DNA of 64,000 bases from Pseudaminobacter sp040049255 (GCF_040049255.1 NZ_JBDZDR010000008.1:1-64000); one strand, 5' to 3'. Shown: positions 26,358 through 35,548, numbered from the stretch's first letter. A program made the numbers and translations. The notes: generated from the letters alone by a model not told the origin.

Positions 26358-27461
26358 GTGAACGAACAGACCGAAAAACGCCTCAAGGCACTTCGCAAGC
26401 GCATGGCCGAGACCGGCACCGGGCTGGTTGCCATCGCGCCAGGCTCGCATATGGACTGGGTGCTGGGCTTCCACCCGCATCCCGACGAGCGGCCCTGCCT
26501 GCTGTTGATCGCGCCGGAGAAGGAGGCATTCCTGATGCCGGCGCTGAATGCCGAAGGCACGCGCGAATTCACCGATATCGAATTCTTCAACTGGGCCGAC
26601 GATGTGGGTCCGGTCGCCGCGCTCGAAGGCGCGCTGGCCGCCATCGGCGCCACAGCCCCCGGACTCGTCGCGCTTGACGAGACGATGCGCGCGGACTTTG
26701 CGCTGCTGCTGCTCGACGCGCTGCCCGCCGACACGAGGCGCGATTTCACGCCCAATACGCTCGGCGGCCTGCGCATGCGCAAGGACGGCACCGAATACCA
26801 GAAGCTCAAGATGAATGCCGGCATAGCCGACCGCGCCATGCAGACGGCCTTCGGCAGCATCAGGCCCGGCATGACCGAGAAGCAGGTCGCGGCAGAAATT
26901 CGCGCGCACTTCTCTTCGGAAGGCGCCGCGCCGCAGTTCTGGATCGTCGGCGCCGGCGGCAACGGCGCGTTCCCGCACCATTCGGCAAGCGAGAAGGTCG
27001 TGCAGGAAGGCGACGCGGTGGTCATCGATATTGGCGGGCGCAAGGACGGCTTTCCTTCCGACATCACGCGCATGGCGGTGATCGGCCAGCCGCCGGAAGG
27101 CTATGGCGAAATCCATGCGATCGTCGAGAAGGCGGTGCAGGCCGCGCTCAAGGCCGCCCGCCCCGGCGTGCTGGCCAGGGAAGTCGACGCCGCGGCGCGC
27201 AAGGTCATCGCGGATGCCGGCTATGGCGAATACTTCGTGCACCGCACCGGCCATGGCATGGGTATCGACGGCCACGAGCCGCCCTACATCACCGCGACCT
27301 CGGAAACCGTGCTCGAGGAAGGCATGGTGTTCTCGATCGAGCCGGGCATCTACCTGCCCGGCCGCTTCGGCATCCGCCTCGAAGACATCGTGATCCTGCG
27401 CGAGGACGGTCCGGAAATCCTGTCGGAACTTCCGCGCGACGCGCATTACGTTTCCGTCTGA
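26358..27461 (+). CDS. M24 family metallopeptidase (Xaa-Pro dipeptidase-like)
   Basis: A 367-residue pita-bread-fold peptidase of the Xaa-Pro dipeptidase/aminopeptidase P group. An N-terminal creatinase-like domain (1-140) precedes the catalytic domain. All five metal ligands are present: Asp224 (VVIDIGG), Asp235 (FPSDITRM), His299 (RTGHGMG), Glu328 (FSIEPG) and Glu342 (RLEDIV). I chose the GTG at 26358, with GAGGA upstream. An ATG at 26316 would add 14 residues, and the far longer open frame upstream is antisense to manC. The protein has no signal peptide and should act in the cytoplasm on proline-containing peptides. It shares its strand with the S10-like gene that follows. Confidence 0.9.
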   Translation: MNEQTEKRLKALRKRMAETGTGLVAIAPGSHMDWVLGFHPHPDERPCLLLIAPEKEAFLMPALNAEGTREFTDIEFFNWADDVGPVAALEGALAAIGATAPGLVALDETMRADFALLLLDALPADTRRDFTPNTLGGLRMRKDGTEYQKLKMNAGIADRAMQTAFGSIRPGMTEKQVAAEIRAHFSSEGAAPQFWIVGAGGNGAFPHHSASEKVVQEGDAVVIDIGGRKDGFPSDITRMAVIGQPPEGYGEIHAIVEKAVQAALKAARPGVLAREVDAAARKVIADAGYGEYFVHRTGHGMGIDGHEPPYITATSETVLEEGMVFSIEPGIYLPGRFGIRLEDIVILREDGPEILSELPRDAHYVSV

Positions 27462-27593
27462 TTGAAGCGTGAAGCCCTAAGTGGGGTCATCAAGGGTGGC
27501 GGAGAGGACTCCGCTCGCTTTCGCCTGAGGTGACTTCGGCGGCGCGGCTGGTATTGTGGTCTTGAAAGCAGTCCGTTCCGCTTCGGAGGGATC

Positions 27594-29111
27594 ATGCGTA
27601 TCAAGCTGGGAGAAGTCGTGCTCGCCCTGCTGCTGCTGATCGGCGGCATGTGGCCGGCGCAGGCAAAGTCTGCCGAGAGACCGGCGCAAGCGGCGGGGGC
27701 AATTGCGCTTCTTCCGCCCGGACAGACAACGGATCATTCCATCGACATTGGCGGGCGCGCGCTTGAATACCGGGCGAAAGCCGGCACCCTTTCGCTGCTG
27801 TCGGGCGAGGGGGAAGTCACCGCCAAGATTTTCTATGTCGACTATTCAGTACTCCCGCAAGGGCGCCGGGCGCCTGATCCCACCCGCCCGATCACGTTCG
27901 TGTTCAATGGCGGGCCGGGAGCGGCTTCGGCCTATCTTCATCTCGGGGGGCTTGGCCCGCGCATCGTGACGACTGCCGCCGACGGCAATTTCCTGCCGCC
28001 GCCGCAGAGGCTCGAGGACAATCCGAGCACCTGGCTCGACATGACGGACCTGGTCTTCGTCGACCCGGTCGGCACCGGCTACAGCCGCGAGGCGCCGGGC
28101 CAGGAGACGCGCAATTTCTGGGGCGTCAAGCAGGACGCCATGTGGATGGGCGCCTTCATCCGCCTCTATCTGGCCCAGGAAGGCCGCACCGCATCGCCGG
28201 TGTTCCTTGCCGGCGAAAGCTATGGCGGGTTTCGTGCGGCACTGCTTGCCAAGACGCTGCAGGAAGACGTCGGCTTGAGTCCCAGCGGCGTCGTGCTCAT
28301 TTCACCGGCACTCGAATTCGCGCTTGTTCGCCCCGACGAATTCCAGCCGCTGCATTGGGCGCTCGAGCTGCCCTCGCTTGCGGCCGTGCGCCTGAACGGC
28401 GAGGGCGTCGCCGGTCCCGAACTGCGAGAGCGGCTGGCCGACATAGAGCGCTACGCATTGGGCGACTATCTCGTGGCGCTTGTGAGCGGACTTGAGCAGG
28501 GCGGGCGGGCGGCGAGCCGGCGCGTGGCGGAAATCACAGGCCTGCCGCTCGAACTCGTCCAGCGCAATTTCGCGCGCATTCCAACCATGCTCTTCGCCAA
28601 GGAGTTTGCGCGCGCCAGGGGCAATGTGCTCAGCTTCTACGACGGTGCGATTGAAACAGGCGACATCGCCCCTGACAGTTTCAGGTTGGGCGGCCCGGAC
28701 CCGGTGCTCGACCGCAGCGTGCCGGTGCTCACATCGGCCTTCGTCAACTATGTGCGCGACGAGCTGAAATTCCGCACGGATCTGAGCTATCGGATGCTCA
28801 ATCATGAAGTCAGCGGCAATTGGGACTACGGCACAAGTCCAACCCACCAGGGCTATGTCGGCGTCATGTCCGACCTTCAGCAGGCGCGCTCGCTCAATCC
28901 CGAGCTCGACGTGCTTATCGTCAACGGATACACCGATCTGGTGACGCCCTACATGACCTCGGCCTATCTCGTCAGCCAGCTGCCTACCGTGCCCGGCGCA
29001 AGGCCCATCCGCGTCGAGGCGCTGGAAGGCGGGCACATGATGTACTTCAGGCCGGAGAGCCGCAGCGCGCTGAAGAAGCTCGTGTCCGAACTGTACGGGG
29101 CGGCGCGGTGA
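27594..29111 (+). CDS. S10 serine carboxypeptidase-like protein, exported
   Basis: A 505-residue alpha/beta-hydrolase of the S10 family, with a signal peptide ending near AQA (residues 22-24). The oxyanion segment is FVFNGGPGAAS and the nucleophile is Ser209 in AGESYGG. The catalytic Asp is in NGYTDLVTP (about 448) and the His in EGGHMMYF (about 481). A DPVGTGYS motif is typical for the family. The ribosome site GGAGGG sits close to ATG. It would hydrolyse C-terminal residues of peptides in the periplasm and so complement the intracellular M24 peptidase 130 bases upstream. Such bacterial S10 proteins are poorly characterised, and the substrate is not known. Confidence 0.88.
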   Translation: MRIKLGEVVLALLLLIGGMWPAQAKSAERPAQAAGAIALLPPGQTTDHSIDIGGRALEYRAKAGTLSLLSGEGEVTAKIFYVDYSVLPQGRRAPDPTRPITFVFNGGPGAASAYLHLGGLGPRIVTTAADGNFLPPPQRLEDNPSTWLDMTDLVFVDPVGTGYSREAPGQETRNFWGVKQDAMWMGAFIRLYLAQEGRTASPVFLAGESYGGFRAALLAKTLQEDVGLSPSGVVLISPALEFALVRPDEFQPLHWALELPSLAAVRLNGEGVAGPELRERLADIERYALGDYLVALVSGLEQGGRAASRRVAEITGLPLELVQRNFARIPTMLFAKEFARARGNVLSFYDGAIETGDIAPDSFRLGGPDPVLDRSVPVLTSAFVNYVRDELKFRTDLSYRMLNHEVSGNWDYGTSPTHQGYVGVMSDLQQARSLNPELDVLIVNGYTDLVTPYMTSAYLVSQLPTVPGARPIRVEALEGGHMMYFRPESRSALKKLVSELYGAAR

Positions 29112-29237
29112 GGGGCGATGGAGGTGCATCGTCTCCATAAGCATGCGTAATGCCCGCATCAGTTGAATAAATTTCGGAAATAAATCGCCAGAGCATAACT
29201 TGGCTGCACCAACCTACCTGGAGAGGAGCAGCCGACA

Positions 29238-30452
29238 ATGACTGACGACATGTTGCACGTGATGAAATGGCACAACGGCGAGAAAGATTATTCGCCGTTT
29301 TCGGATGCCGAGATGACCCGCCGCCAAAACGACGTTCGCGGCTGGATGGCCAAGAACAATGTCGATGCGGCGCTGTTCACCTCTTATCACTGCATCAACT
29401 ACTATTCCGGCTGGCTGTACTGCTATTTCGGTCGCAAGTACGGCATGGTCATCGACCACAACAACGCCACGACGATTTCGGCCGGCATCGACGGCGGCCA
29501 GCCCTGGCGCCGCAGCTTCGGCGACAACATCACCTACACCGACTGGCGCCGCGACAATTTCTACCGCGCAGTGCGCCAGCTGACCACGGGCGCCAAGCGC
29601 ATCGGCATCGAGTTCGACCAGGTCTCGCTCGACTTCCGCCGCCAGCTCGAGGAAGCCCTGCCGGGCGTCGAGTTCGTCGACATCAGCCAGCCGTCGATGT
29701 GGATGCGCACCATCAAGTCGCTCGAAGAGCAGAAGCTGATCCGCGAAGGCGCCCGCGTGTGTGACGTCGGCGGCGCGGCCTGCGCGGCGGCCATCAAGGC
29801 CGGCGTGCCCGAGCATGAAGTGGCGATCGCCACCACCAATGCGATGATCCGCGAGATCGCCAACTCGTTCCCCTTCGTGGAGCTGATGGACACCTGGACC
29901 TGGTTCCAGTCGGGCATCAACACCGACGGCGCGCACAATCCGGTCACCAACCGCATCGTGCAATCCGGCGACATCCTTTCGCTCAACACCTTCCCGATGA
30001 TCTTCGGCTACTACACCGCGCTGGAGCGCACGCTGTTCTGCGACCATGTCGATGACGCCAGCCTCGACATCTGGGAGAAGAACGTGGCCGTGCATCGCCG
30101 CGGGCTCGAGCTGATCAAGCCGGGCGCGCGCTGCAAGGACATCGCCATCGAGCTCAACGAGATGTACCGCGAGTGGGACCTGCTGAAGTACCGCTCCTTC
30201 GGCTATGGCCACTCCTTCGGCGTGCTGTGCCACTACTACGGTCGCGAGGCCGGCGTGGAGCTGCGCGAGGACATCGACACCGAGCTGAAGCCCGGCATGG
30301 TGGTCTCCATGGAGCCGATGGTGATGCTGCCGGAGGGCATGCCCGGTGCCGGCGGCTATCGCGAGCACGACATCCTGATCGTCGGGGAGGACGGTGCCGA
30401 GAACATCACCGGCTTCCCGTTCGGTCCGGAACACAACATCATCCGCAACTGA
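29238..30452 (+). CDS. Creatinase (creatine amidinohydrolase)
   Basis: A 404-residue enzyme splitting creatine into sarcosine and urea. It has the M24 pita-bread fold but, like known creatinases, lacks the metal ligands. The match to remembered Pseudomonas creatinase is very close throughout: FTSYHCINYYSGWLYC, GQPWRRSFGDN, LMDTWTWFQSGINTDGAHNP, GYGHSFG, HYYGREAGVELREDIDT and GMVVSMEPM. The catalytic His is His233 in GAHNP. GAGAGGAG precedes the start by about nine bases. It is the first gene of the creatinine module; creatininase lies convergent beyond a terminator and the ABC importer further on. Confidence 0.93.
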   Translation: MTDDMLHVMKWHNGEKDYSPFSDAEMTRRQNDVRGWMAKNNVDAALFTSYHCINYYSGWLYCYFGRKYGMVIDHNNATTISAGIDGGQPWRRSFGDNITYTDWRRDNFYRAVRQLTTGAKRIGIEFDQVSLDFRRQLEEALPGVEFVDISQPSMWMRTIKSLEEQKLIREGARVCDVGGAACAAAIKAGVPEHEVAIATTNAMIREIANSFPFVELMDTWTWFQSGINTDGAHNPVTNRIVQSGDILSLNTFPMIFGYYTALERTLFCDHVDDASLDIWEKNVAVHRRGLELIKPGARCKDIAIELNEMYREWDLLKYRSFGYGHSFGVLCHYYGREAGVELREDIDTELKPGMVVSMEPMVMLPEGMPGAGGYREHDILIVGEDGAENITGFPFGPEHNIIRN

Positions 30453-30766
30453 CGGCATGGCGAGGCTGGCCGTGGCTTTACATGTTCCCCACGACTGGCC
30501 GCACTGGTGGATCGACGGAAAGGATCGGTCGATCCGCTATCCAAAGCCGTCCGCGGTGTCCGGCATGGCAGAGCTTGTGCGCCTCGTTGCTCGCATCATT
30601 GCCGTGATGCGGAAGCGGGCTCCCCATTGGTCCGCCGCGCCTGCGCCGGAAGGCCAGGAAGCCGAGCGTCGACGCGGGCTTTCACTGCCACTACGCCCCT
30701 TTTGACCGGACAAGGAAAAAGCCGCGGTTTCGCACCGCGGCTTTTTTTGTGCGCCGGCGAATTCGC
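30453..30766. other. Intergenic region with possible small frame and terminator
   Basis: The region between creatinase and creatininase holds a frame of 82 codons (30457-30705). It starts five bases after the creatinase stop but has no good ribosome site, modest GC3 and no recognisable family, so I do not call it a gene. The strong bidirectional terminator at 30716-30748 closes both flanking genes. Confidence 0.45.
30716..30748. terminator. Bidirectional intrinsic terminator
   Basis: GCCGCGGT (30721-30728) pairs perfectly with ACCGCGGC (30734-30741) around TTCGC. The stem is flanked by AAAAA on the left and TTTTTTT on the right, so it would stop transcripts from both sides. It lies between the convergent creatinase and creatininase genes. 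Confidence 0.92.
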
Positions 30767-31555
30767 TCAGCGCGGGAATTCGGTCTTCAGCGCGTTGACG
30801 ATGCCGTTGACGCAGACTTCCAGCAGGATCTCGCCCTTCTCCTCGGAGGCTTCCTTGGGCGAGGAGAGCGTGCCGCTGGCCGGCGTCCATTCGGGCTTGG
30901 GCGGATAGACGTCATAAGGCGGGAAGGAAGCGGGCTCGTGGTGGACGGCGCGGTCGAGGCTTACCAGATGCGGATAGAGCGCCAGCATCAGCGAGGTTTC
31001 CAGCACGCCGCCATGTTCGAGGTCCCAGCCGGTGAAGCCATTGGGATAAAGGCGCGCGATCGTCTCCTTGTCCACGAAGTCCCAATAGGACAGCACCACG
31101 ATCTTCATGTTGTCGATGCCGTCCCAGCGCAGCTCGCGCAGCGCCAGGTCGATGCCCTCGATGATGAACCAGGAGTTCTCGAAATGGCCATTGACCAGGC
31201 ACATGCGCCGCACGCCGTGGCGGGCGAATTCCTTGATCACGTCGCGCAGTGCCGCCACCAGCGTGGCGCCATCCAGGCTGGTGGTGCCGGGCAGGTGGTT
31301 GCCGCCGCCGGACTTCTGGTGCGATTTGTAGCCATAGGTGAAGGGCGGCGCGACGAGAGCGCCGACCTCGCCGGCAACACGGCGCGCGAATTCCACCGGC
31401 AGCAGGACGTCGACATGCATCGGCATGTGATGGCCGTGCTGCTCCATCGATCCGACCGGCAGCAGGATCGGAACCGAACCGTCCTGGACACGGCTGTGAT
31501 AGTCCGGCCAGGTCAATTCGGCAGCAAAAACTGTATCGCGCATTTTTTTCATCAT
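30767..31555 (-). CDS. crnA: Creatininase (creatinine amidohydrolase)
   Basis: A 262-residue metal-dependent enzyme interconverting creatinine and creatine. All metal ligands known from the Pseudomonas enzyme are found with an offset of four: Glu38 and His40 in MEQHGHH, Asp49, His124 and Glu126 in NGHFEN. Other matching blocks are YGYKSHQKSGGGNHLPGTTS and VVLSYWDF. Several starts are close together (31555, 31552, 31543). The known enzyme begins at the position of the ATG at 31543, while GGGAG directly abuts the first ATG. The divergent LysR gene starts about 90 bases away, making this the probable target of that regulator. Confidence 0.92.
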   Translation of the reverse strand: MMKKMRDTVFAAELTWPDYHSRVQDGSVPILLPVGSMEQHGHHMPMHVDVLLPVEFARRVAGEVGALVAPPFTYGYKSHQKSGGGNHLPGTTSLDGATLVAALRDVIKEFARHGVRRMCLVNGHFENSWFIIEGIDLALRELRWDGIDNMKIVVLSYWDFVDKETIARLYPNGFTGWDLEHGGVLETSLMLALYPHLVSLDRAVHHEPASFPPYDVYPPKPEWTPASGTLSSPKEASEEKGEILLEVCVNGIVNALKTEFPR

Positions 31556-31646
31556 CTCCCATTTTGATGTTGGAATGATGATTAGAGGCGGCTTTAATGA
31601 TATGAGAAATTTATAATTGTCATTCGCTCATGAGGAATTCAAATCC
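31556..31646. promoter_or_regulatory. Divergent control region between creatininase and LysR genes
   Basis: This AT-rich gap of about 90 bases contains ATT-N10-AAT (31561-31576), which includes the T-N11-A pattern of LysR-type boxes. Position and composition fit an autoregulatory LysR site that also drives the creatininase gene. The call rests on position more than on a strong dyad. Confidence 0.4.
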
Positions 31647-32561
31647 ATGCGGAGCGTTGTCAACTACCAGACCGATCTTTTGCGGACCTTCGTTTCGGTG
31701 GTCGATCTCGGTGCCTTTACCAAGGCAGGCGACGCTCTGGGGCGCACTCAACCCGCCATTTCGCTCCAGATGAAAAGGCTTGAAGAGCTTGTGGGGGCAC
31801 CGATCATCAAGCAGGTCGGGCGCTCGCTGCTGCTCACCAGCGAGGGCGAGATGCTGCTCAGCTATGCGCGCGAAATCCTTCGGCTCAACGACGAGGCGGC
31901 TTCCTATTTCAACCGGTCGAAGATCGCCGGCGTGCTGCGCGTCGGCCTTCCCAACGACTACGCCGTCGCCTTCCTGCAGGGCGTGATCACCGAGTATACG
32001 CGCGAGCATCCCGACATCGCGCTCGAGCTCTATTGCGGCTGGAGTGGGGAGATCCTCGACCGGCTGCGTGCCGACGAGCTCGACCTGGCGGTCGCCATGA
32101 CCGACCATGAGCGCGCGCAATATCTGTCACGCTCCTGGATAGAGCGGCCGGTTTGGGCCGCCGCGGAAACCGCCGTCTTCGATCCGACCATCAGCGTCCC
32201 GCTCGCCGCGCACCCGGAAGGCTGTGCCTATCGCGCGCGCATGATCCAGGCGCTGGACACGGCCCGTATCCGATGGCGGGTTTCCTATACGGGGCCGGGC
32301 ATTTCGGGCTTGCAGAACGCGGTCATGAACGGCCTCGGCGTCAGCGCGCTGACCCGCTACACCATGCTGCCCGGCATGCGGGTGCTGGATCCGGCGGAAG
32401 GTTTTCCCCCTCTGGCCGAGATCCGCGTCGGCCTCTTCTACAAGCATCCCCGCCTTTCCGACGCCGGAATCCGGCTGGTCAACCACATCGTCGCGAGGCT
32501 CGACGAGGCAGGCATTTCCAGCGTTCCGGGGCGCGCCAATGTCGAACTGCACAGACAATAA
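31647..32561 (+). CDS. LysR family transcriptional regulator
   Basis: A 304-residue LysR regulator. The winged helix-turn-helix spans about residues 6-65 (LLRTFVSVVDLGAFTKAGDALGRTQ in two halves, then PAISLQMKRLEELVG). The effector-binding domain begins near VLRVGLPNDYAVAFL. I chose the ATG at 31647, with GAGGA ten bases upstream, over a TTG at 31617. It is divergent from creatininase and precedes the ABC importer by 90 bases, so control of creatinine uptake and breakdown is the natural hypothesis. The effector is unknown. Confidence 0.88.
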   Translation: MRSVVNYQTDLLRTFVSVVDLGAFTKAGDALGRTQPAISLQMKRLEELVGAPIIKQVGRSLLLTSEGEMLLSYAREILRLNDEAASYFNRSKIAGVLRVGLPNDYAVAFLQGVITEYTREHPDIALELYCGWSGEILDRLRADELDLAVAMTDHERAQYLSRSWIERPVWAAAETAVFDPTISVPLAAHPEGCAYRARMIQALDTARIRWRVSYTGPGISGLQNAVMNGLGVSALTRYTMLPGMRVLDPAEGFPPLAEIRVGLFYKHPRLSDAGIRLVNHIVARLDEAGISSVPGRANVELHRQ

Positions 32562-32651
32562 GCGACGCAAATCCGTTTATTATCATAATTAATTTTCCAA
32601 ATACATAAGTCGCTCCTACCGTCGAGAAAACAACAAGCTAAGGGGAACGAA

Positions 32652-33788
32652 ATGACGCTCGAGAAGACTTTGACGGCGGCGCGGACGCGGCGCGACATCT
32701 TGAAGGGTGCAAGCGTTCTGGGGGGCGGCGCACTTGCCATGCCTTTCCTCAGCCGACTTGCCTTCGCAGAACCGGTCGAGTTGACCATGCTCGCCTGGTA
32801 TGGCCATGCAGAGCCCGACGTTGTGGCTGAGTTTGAGGCCGAGAACAACGTCAAGTTCAAGCCGAAATACTACACTGGCGGCGACAACATGCTGGGTCTC
32901 ATCTCCCAGTCGCCGGCGGGAACCTTCGACGTCATCCTTTCGGATGCTGAATATGTGCAGCAGCTGAACGCGGCCGGCTATATCGAGAAGCTCGATCCTG
33001 CCGACTATGCGTTCGACGAATTCTTTCCCGAGTTCCAGCACTTCCCCGGCCACTGGGAGGGCGACGACCTCTATTCGGTGATCACCCGTTTCGGCTTCCT
33101 GGGCGTTGCCTACAACACCGAGGCGATCACCGAGAAGGAGGCTTCGACCTACAATGTTTATTGGGCCGAGAAGCTCAAGGGCAAGGTCGGGCATTTCGAC
33201 TGGCATCTGCCCAATCTCGGCCAGATCAGCCTGCTGAACGGCAACGCCTCTCCCTATGACATCGACGACGCCGCCTGGGGCAAGCTGCAGGAGAAGATGA
33301 AGACGCTGCGCCCGCAGATCGGCGGCTTCTTCGACTATGGCGGCACCTTCTCGTCGCTCCAGAATGGGCAGATGCTGGCCATGGCAGGCATTGGCGACTG
33401 GATCACCGGCGCGCTGGAACGCGGTGGCGCCAAGGTGCGCAGCATCATTCCGGAGGAAGGCGGCCTGCAGTTCACCGAGTCCTTCTGCATCGGCAAGGGC
33501 TCGAAGAAGGCCGATCTGGCCAAGAAGTGGATCCAGTACATCACCTCGGCAAAGGGCCAGGTGAAGTCGGCCAACATGGCGGCCTATCCGTGCCTCATCC
33601 CCAACAAGAAGGGCTGGGAACTGCTGGCCAAGGAAACGCCGGAGGAGGCCAAGCGCCAGGGCATGCTGCTCAACGAGAGCAACGCGATGGACCTGATCCG
33701 CAACGGCCGCATCAAGTACCGGCAGCTGCCGGTGCAGCAGAGCCTTGAAGACTGGAACGACTTCTGGTCGGAATACAAGGGATCGTAA
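32652..33788 (+). CDS. ABC transporter substrate-binding protein (PotD/PotF-like)
   Basis: A 378-residue periplasmic binding protein of the polyamine-type family. The N-terminus carries the twin-arginine motif TRRDILKG followed by a hydrophobic stretch and an AFA cleavage site, so Tat export is likely. The mature part begins with ELTMLAWYGHAEPDVVAEFE. Segments such as AGTFDVILSDAEYVQQLNAAG and RFGFLGVAYNTEAI are typical of PotD relatives. AAGGGGA precedes the start. It is followed by a strong hairpin and two permease genes and an ATPase gene. In this setting the ligand could be creatinine, creatine or a related guanidino compound; that is inferred from neighbours. Confidence 0.9.
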   Translation: MTLEKTLTAARTRRDILKGASVLGGGALAMPFLSRLAFAEPVELTMLAWYGHAEPDVVAEFEAENNVKFKPKYYTGGDNMLGLISQSPAGTFDVILSDAEYVQQLNAAGYIEKLDPADYAFDEFFPEFQHFPGHWEGDDLYSVITRFGFLGVAYNTEAITEKEASTYNVYWAEKLKGKVGHFDWHLPNLGQISLLNGNASPYDIDDAAWGKLQEKMKTLRPQIGGFFDYGGTFSSLQNGQMLAMAGIGDWITGALERGGAKVRSIIPEEGGLQFTESFCIGKGSKKADLAKKWIQYITSAKGQVKSANMAAYPCLIPNKKGWELLAKETPEEAKRQGMLLNESNAMDLIRNGRIKYRQLPVQQSLEDWNDFWSEYKGS

Positions 33789-33795
33789 GATCTCC

Positions 33796-33820
33796 GGGGC
33801 GGGCGCTTGCCCGCCCCTTT
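33796..33820 (+). promoter_or_regulatory. Strong hairpin between binding-protein and permease genes
   Basis: GGGGCGGGC (33796-33804) pairs perfectly with GCCCGCCCC (33809-33817) around GCTT, followed by TTT. It is seven bases after the binding-protein stop. The short T-run suggests a partial terminator or an RNA-stabilising element giving more binding protein than membrane components. Confidence 0.75.
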
Positions 33821-33881
33821 CATCCCGGAAGGCCGCTTGCGACTGCGGCATGTGATGCCCTTTGGGCCTGGGCTGCTGCAA

Positions 33882-34727
33882 ATGCGGAAATCGATTACCC
33901 TATATGGACTGACCTTCTCGCTGCCCATGCTGGTGTGGCAGCTTGCTTTCTTCCTCGCGCCGCTGGTCTTCCTGATCGCGCTCAGCTTCTGGACGGTCAA
34001 GAACTTCCGGATGATGCCGGATTTCGACACCGTCAACTGGGTGCGGATGCTTGGCCGCGGCGTTTTCTGGGACGCCTATTTCAGGACCCTGCTTCTGGCG
34101 CTGTCGGCGTCGGTCATCACCAGCGCGCTGGCATTCCCCTGTGCCTACGGCATCGCCTTCAAGCTGGGGGAGACGGCACGCCGCTGGGCGGTGTTCCTGA
34201 TGGTCATCCCCTTCTTCACCAGCTATCTGGTGCGCGTCTATTCGTGGCAGGTGTTCCTGTCCGACAACGGCATCATCAACGCGCTGTTTTCCATGGTTGG
34301 CCTGGGGCCGTTCGGCATGCTGAACTCGGTGTTTGGCATGATGGTGGGCTATCTCACCCTGAGCTTCCCGCTGGTCGTGTTGTTGCAGCTGTTCAGCCTA
34401 ATATTCGTCGACCGCACGTTGATCGAGGCGGCGCATAACCTGCGCTGCGGACGCCTGCGCACCGTATTCGAGGTCGTCGTGCCCTCGGCCAGGGTCGGCC
34501 TCGTCATCGCAGCGCTGTTCTGCTTCATCCTGACCTTCGGCGATTTCGTGAGCCCGCTCTATCTGGGCGGCGGCGACCCTCCGACCCTGTCGATCCTGAT
34601 CACCGACACCACCAAGTCGGGCCAGCAATGGCCGCGTGCGGCGGTCATCGCCCTCACCATGGTCGGCACACTGCTCGCAATGGCTTTTGCAGCGGTCAGC
34701 TATGCCTATCGGGAGCGCGGACGATGA
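33882..34727 (+). CDS. ABC transporter permease (PotB/PotH-like)
   Basis: A 281-residue inner-membrane permease with about six transmembrane segments (first one in SLPMLVWQLAFFLAPLVFLIAL). The EAA loop reads LIEAAHNLRCGRLRTVFEVVVPSA. The open frame extends back to a TTG at 33807 and another ATG at 33855. I prefer the ATG at 33882 because family members begin with a few charged residues before TLYGL. No start has a clear ribosome site, which agrees with coupling to upstream translation. Its stop overlaps the next start as ATGA. Confidence 0.86.
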   Translation: MRKSITLYGLTFSLPMLVWQLAFFLAPLVFLIALSFWTVKNFRMMPDFDTVNWVRMLGRGVFWDAYFRTLLLALSASVITSALAFPCAYGIAFKLGETARRWAVFLMVIPFFTSYLVRVYSWQVFLSDNGIINALFSMVGLGPFGMLNSVFGMMVGYLTLSFPLVVLLQLFSLIFVDRTLIEAAHNLRCGRLRTVFEVVVPSARVGLVIAALFCFILTFGDFVSPLYLGGGDPPTLSILITDTTKSGQQWPRAAVIALTMVGTLLAMAFAAVSYAYRERGR

Positions 34728-35548
34728 GCGACTTCAACCGGAACCCCTGGATCGACTGGGCGCTGAAGCTCTACATTCTGCTGGGCTTTGCCTTCATCTT
34801 CGCGCCGATCGCCGCCAGCTTCGTCTTTTCCTTCAACGTCGACCGTTTCCCGTCGCTGCCGCTCGGGGGCTTTTCCACCGTCTGGTACGAAGCCGTCAGG
34901 GCCGATCCGCTGGTCTGGGAAGGCCTGCGCAACACGCTCATTGCCGGCGTTGTCGTCTCTGTCCTGGCGACGGCACTCGGCTTCGGTGCCGCCTATACCG
35001 ACTTTCGCTACAAGTTCTTCGGCAAGCAGTTCTATCTTGCACTGGCGCTGCTGCCGCCGACCATTCCGGTGGTCATCCTCGGCCTTGCCATGCTGGCCTT
35101 CTTGTCGAATGTCAGCCTTTCGGGCCAGATCCATTCGGTCATCATCGCCCATGTGGTGATGTGCGCGCCCTTCGCCATGGCCATCTGCCGCCTGCGGCTG
35201 TCGCAGATGGACCCTTCGCTGGAAGCGGCCGCCTGGAACCTTGGCGCTTCCGAATGGAAGGCGATGCGGTATGTCATCATACCCTTCTGCAAGCCGGCGA
35301 TCTTTGCCGCGCTGTTCATTACCATGGCGGTGTCATTCGACGAATTCGCGGTGGCTTGGTTCGTGTCCGGCCTGCATGAAACGCTGCCGGTCAAGGTTCT
35401 CGGCTTCCTGCAAGGCCAGGTCAGCCCGCGCATCAACGTCATCGGAACCTTCGTCTTCATCGCCTCGATGACACTGGTGGTGCTGGCCCAAATCCTTCTC
35501 ATGAAACGCAGCGCTGCGCCCAAGGTCGGCGCCAAGGCGCCGGAGTGA
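34724..35548 (+). CDS. ABC transporter permease (PotC/PotI-like)
   Basis: A 274-residue second permease subunit with about six membrane segments (LYILLGFAFIFAPIAASFVF is the first). The EAA motif is SLEAAAWNLGASEWKAMRYVIIPF. Its ATG overlaps the stop of the first permease gene by four bases, which indicates translational coupling. It forms the heterodimeric channel of the importer with its upstream neighbour and the ATPase encoded seven bases downstream. Confidence 0.92.
   Translation: MSDFNRNPWIDWALKLYILLGFAFIFAPIAASFVFSFNVDRFPSLPLGGFSTVWYEAVRADPLVWEGLRNTLIAGVVVSVLATALGFGAAYTDFRYKFFGKQFYLALALLPPTIPVVILGLAMLAFLSNVSLSGQIHSVIIAHVVMCAPFAMAICRLRLSQMDPSLEAAAWNLGASEWKAMRYVIIPFCKPAIFAALFITMAVSFDEFAVAWFVSGLHETLPVKVLGFLQGQVSPRINVIGTFVFIASMTLVVLAQILLMKRSAAPKVGAKAPE

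Noticed and set aside
27499..27514. Hairpin GCGGAG-AGGA-CTCCGC after the M24 peptidase gene
   Set aside because: No T-tract follows and the S10-like gene continues on the same strand, so termination is not supported.
29214..30458. 414-codon frame antisense to creatinase
   Set aside because: Composition is that of a mirror frame of a GC-rich gene, and creatinase on the plus strand is unmistakable.
30457..30705. 82-codon frame after creatinase
   Set aside because: No Shine-Dalgarno sequence, lower GC3 than the neighbours and no recognised family. Not called as a gene, though it ends just before the terminator.
31617..31646. TTG start for the LysR gene
   Set aside because: No ribosome site; the ATG at 31647 has GAGGA upstream and gives the usual distance to the helix-turn-helix.
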